This document shows, in pieces, positions 50,654 to 52,637 of a DNA stretch of 52,637 nucleotides; within the stretch, counting starts at the first letter, position 1, and every line of letters begins with the position of its first letter. The notes under the pieces were generated by a model. It saw nothing but the letters and a program-made list of their open reading frames with translations, ran no database searches and was not told the origin of the DNA. Origin of the DNA: Candidatus Gastranaerophilales bacterium. Lineage in GTDB: Bacteria; Cyanobacteriota; Vampirovibrionia; Gastranaerophilales; Gastranaerophilaceae. Where the stretch lies: the NCBI GenBank assembly GCA_944324835.1, contig CALUXV010000006.1, positions 1 to 52,637 of the forward strand. The letters run 5' to 3'. The position numbers and the translations under genes are program-made.

Positions 50654-51253
50654 TCAAATACTTAAATATTCCTTTATTATTTGAGAATCTTTATTTAATC
50701 TTTCAAAATCACCAAAATTATATTCGTCAGCTTCTTCTTTATTTGAATTAGAAATTATTCTAAGCAACTCTAAATATAAGGATTTTATAAAATCTTTTTT
50801 ATTGATTATGAAATCTTGCAAGATTTTAGTATTGTCAAATTCTATTGCAGGACTTACTTGTCGCCTATTTGATATATGTAAAACTCTTATATCATTATGA
50901 TTGATAGACTTAATATACAAGAATGTATTTGGCCCTTCTTCCTCAACATAGTAACAATATTCATTTTTATCAAAAGTTAAACTTTCTAAAAATCTCCATA
51001 ATCGATTTGCATCATTTACGGAACTTGCAACCCATATTTCGCTTCTACTATAAGAGTTTTCTATTATTATGTTAAAATCTAAATCAAATAAAAATTTTTC
51101 TTCATATATATAAATTTTGATAGTTTTACTTAAAAGCGGGGTCGAAGATTTTATTAAAATTTCGTATTCAGGATAATAATATTGCAAATCAATGATATTT
51201 TCTATCTGCTCTTTATTGATATTATCTATTATTTCTTTTAAGTTATTATCCAT
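50654..51253 (-). CDS. Hypothetical protein, unknown
   Basis: The 199-residue cytoplasmic protein is rich in Ile, Asn, Glu and aromatic residues with alternating strand/helix pattern (YEILIKSSTPLL, KIYIYEEKFLFDLDF, ANRLWRFLESL). No domain is recognised; the size and acidic composition would fit an immunity-type or SMI-like protein, but that is a guess. The ATG at 51253 has AAGG seven bases upstream. The in-frame ATG 18 codons earlier (51307) has no ribosome site. The gene is notably AT-rich and isolated, suggesting acquisition. Confidence 0.65.
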   Translation of the reverse strand: MDNNLKEIIDNINKEQIENIIDLQYYYPEYEILIKSSTPLLSKTIKIYIYEEKFLFDLDFNIIIENSYSRSEIWVASSVNDANRLWRFLESLTFDKNEYCYYVEEEGPNTFLYIKSINHNDIRVLHISNRRQVSPAIEFDNTKILQDFIINKKDFIKSLYLELLRIISNSNKEEADEYNFGDFERLNKDSQIIKEYLSI

Positions 51254-51333
51254 ATAATACCTTATTTCAATAGTAGAATAAAATATGCCTGCGTCAAATA
51301 TGGTCATAATATTTAAAGTAACAACATAAAAAC

Positions 51334-51366
51334 AAAAAAAGAGCCTCTTGAAAAGGCTCTTTTTTA
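51334..51366. terminator. Bidirectional terminator between the hypothetical gene and fic
   Basis: AGAGCCT (51340-51346) pairs with AGGCTCT (51354-51360), flanked by an A-run on one side and a T-run on the other. It should end the minus-strand fic transcript. Confidence 0.85.
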
Positions 51367-51385
51367 ATAATGGCGGGAACGACGC

Positions 51386-51420
51386 TCACAGGTTTGAACT
51401 TTTAGTTCAAAGATATGTGA
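51386..51420. other. Two-tier hairpin downstream of fic
   Basis: TTTGAAC/GTTCAAA (51393-51399 with 51405-51411) is extended by TCACA/TGTGA (51386-51390 with 51416-51420) across an internal loop. It would lie in the 3' untranslated part of the fic message, between stop codon and terminator. Confidence 0.4.
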
Positions 51421-51474
51421 ACAATCTTGATACTAAAGATACAGATAAGATCTGCTATTTAATAACTCAATTAA

Positions 51475-52557
51475 CTACAAAATAGCCTCGTATTTATCAT
51501 TTAATCTGTATTTTCGTTTTCTTCCTTCTCCTTCTGCAATAATAAACCCTGCTTCTGACCATTCTAAAGCAAGCAATCTTGCTGTTCGTGGCGCAAATTT
51601 AAAGAAATCGGCAATTTCTTTTGATGTAACATACTTCTGGGTTTCAAACAAATTAAGTATTTGTCTTTGTTTTGAATCAAGCTCTCTTAAGACTTTAACT
51701 TCATCTTTAGAAGTTTCATTGTCCTTAGCTTTTTTATAAACGGATTTAAATGCAACTGCCATTCCTTCAACAAAGTATTCTACCCATTTTGTAATATCTG
51801 CTTCAGCGCGTCCCATATAGTAGTTATGGGAATTGCCGATAGTTATTGCGTCATAATATCCCTGCAAATCCTTTGCATAATATTCTTCCAGAGAGTAAAT
51901 ACCTTTAAGGTCATATCCTTCTTTATGCAGTGCAAGAGTTGTTAAAAGCCTTGCAGTTCTTCCGTTACCATCAAAATATGGGTGTATTGTTACAAACTGA
52001 TAGTGAATAATACCGGCTTTTATCGGTATCGGAATATCATTAGTATTATTAATCCATTTAACAAATTCTTTCATTAATTCCGGTACGTCATTTGCTTCAG
52101 GAGGCATGTAGACAATATTACCGGATAATGAGTTCGTAATTACATTTTGCCCTTCTCTATATTCATTAGGTTTTACTTTTGTACTTCCGCTTCCGATTAC
52201 ATAGGCATGGATAAGTTTAATATTATCCTCTGTTATAGGCGATTTACTCTTCGCAAGTTTTTCAATGTAATCAAGGGCTGCATAGTAGCCTCTGATTTCC
52301 TTCTCATCACGTATTCTGCCTGTATTAGAAATAACCTTGTTTTTTTTGATAACTTCAAAAACTTCTTCTTTAGAAAGTCTGTTTCCTTCAATCTGGGTTG
52401 AATAGTGAACAGTTGCAACTTTAGCCGTTTCTCTTAAGGATTTTAAAAGTTTGGGATTAATCGGCAGAGTTTTAATCCCTTCTTTAACTCGTTCAATTTC
52501 AAGAAGGTTATTTGCGATGGAATTAGTGATTGAATATATCGGATTAAACTTTGCCAT
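51475..52557 (-). CDS. Fic domain protein with winged helix, probable AMPylase
   Basis: The 360-residue protein has the Fic core motif HPYFDGNGRTAR (H192 onward), the HPFx[D/E]GNGR signature for transfer of AMP from ATP to a protein hydroxyl. An N-terminal inhibitory helix motif S53-x3-E57-G58 (YSTQIEGNRLS) matches the [S/T]-x3-E-[G/N] rule of class II Fic, so the enzyme should be autoinhibited. The C-terminal 60 residues form a winged helix (TSKEIADFFKFAPRTARLLALEW). It could bind its own promoter, where phased TTGCC repeats are seen. No antitoxin gene is adjacent; it is probably a self-regulated accessory gene. Confidence 0.92.
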   Translation of the reverse strand: MAKFNPIYSITNSIANNLLEIERVKEGIKTLPINPKLLKSLRETAKVATVHYSTQIEGNRLSKEEVFEVIKKNKVISNTGRIRDEKEIRGYYAALDYIEKLAKSKSPITEDNIKLIHAYVIGSGSTKVKPNEYREGQNVITNSLSGNIVYMPPEANDVPELMKEFVKWINNTNDIPIPIKAGIIHYQFVTIHPYFDGNGRTARLLTTLALHKEGYDLKGIYSLEEYYAKDLQGYYDAITIGNSHNYYMGRAEADITKWVEYFVEGMAVAFKSVYKKAKDNETSKDEVKVLRELDSKQRQILNLFETQKYVTSKEIADFFKFAPRTARLLALEWSEAGFIIAEGEGRKRKYRLNDKYEAIL

Positions 52558-52572
52558 AAACTTACCATATTG

Positions 52573-52609
52573 TTGCCATTATTTTGCCACATTATTGCCG
52601 GAATGTCAA
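52573..52609 (-). promoter_or_regulatory. fic promoter with three 11-base-phased TTGCC repeats
   Basis: On the minus strand TTGACA (52604-52609), a 17-base spacer and CAAAAT (52581-52586) form a promoter. TTGCCA, TTGCCA and TTGCCG on the plus strand at 52573, 52584 and 52595 are exactly 11 bases apart and cover the -10 and spacer, as an operator would. Confidence 0.6.
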
Positions 52610-52637
52610 GTTTTATATGTTATATAATATACTAAAA

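Noticed and set aside
51371..51420. tRNA 3' end near the fic terminator
   Set aside because: GGTTTGAAC looks like a reversed T-loop, but acceptor spacing and CCA do not fit.
1..52637. CRISPR array, transposase or prophage genes
   Set aside because: No regularly spaced repeats, no DDE/tyrosine/serine recombinase and no phage structural gene were seen on either strand.

Overview
The window is about 52.6 kb of AT-rich bacterial chromosome with densely packed genes on both strands. There are no rRNA or convincing tRNA genes, no CRISPR array and no transposase. Gram-negative envelope features are present (a TolC-type outer-membrane factor, several signal peptides). Also present are a SigA-like group-2 sigma factor, a WhiG/FliA-type sigma factor, an AMIN-like secreted protein, a DUF115 (Maf-type) protein, many TPR proteins, and several secreted or toxin-like proteins with an N-terminal F-[KT]-[AG] motif. 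Together these most resemble gut Melainabacteria/Vampirovibrionia (Gastranaerophilales). This is an inference from gene style and composition, not from a marker gene, and should be held at moderate confidence.

Layout. 1-3.7 kb: a cut-off secreted protein, a small membrane protein, ComF, a trypsin-like (HtrA-type) protease and an AMIN-like protein with an unusual palindrome-rich leader. 3.8-7.3 kb: a TSCPD protein, a DUF47-PiT phosphate uptake pair, and a queD-uppP pair on the minus strand. 7.4-13.5 kb: a DUF115 protein, then a TPR / PilZ / TPR / ACT cluster that looks like a c-di-GMP-linked unit. 13.5-16.6 kb: unknown proteins, including three genes joined by TAATG stop-start overlaps, and a YjfB-like small protein. 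16.6-23 kb: mutL, a small acidic protein, a 670-base repeat-rich gap, an alpha-amylase-like barrel protein, a secreted TPR protein and a sigma factor. 23.2-30.5 kb: pnp, a ferredoxin-nitroreductase, a WecG/TagA glycosyltransferase, a lone transketolase N-terminal subunit, a zinc metallopeptidase and an MDR dehydrogenase. 30.5-39.2 kb, all minus strand: ogt, tolC, a higB-higA fusion remnant, fliA-type sigma, an antiporter operon, rmuC and a second HEXXH protein. 39.2-42 kb: two MDR dehydrogenases and two paralogous small proteins. 42-42.65 kb: a 589-base non-coding segment bounded by a perfect 25-base direct repeat. 42.7-50.2 kb: dnaA, ribH, murQ, gpsA, a PSP1/YaaT protein and valS. 50.2-52.6 kb: a structured RNA-like element, an orphan protein and a Fic protein with a phased-repeat promoter.

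The most notable signals are these. (1) A recurrent promoter geometry, TANAAT followed by exactly 6 bases and then ATG with no Shine-Dalgarno, before at least seven genes including dnaA and mutL; this points to common leaderless transcription. (2) An in-frame fusion of the first ~18 codons of a HigB toxin to a HigA antitoxin. (3) A 589-base repeat-rich insertion before dnaA that shares blocks with another intergenic region in inverted orientation. (4) A 106-base multi-helix element after valS. (5) Two coupled or clustered families of unknown function (TAATG operon, TPR-PilZ-TPR).
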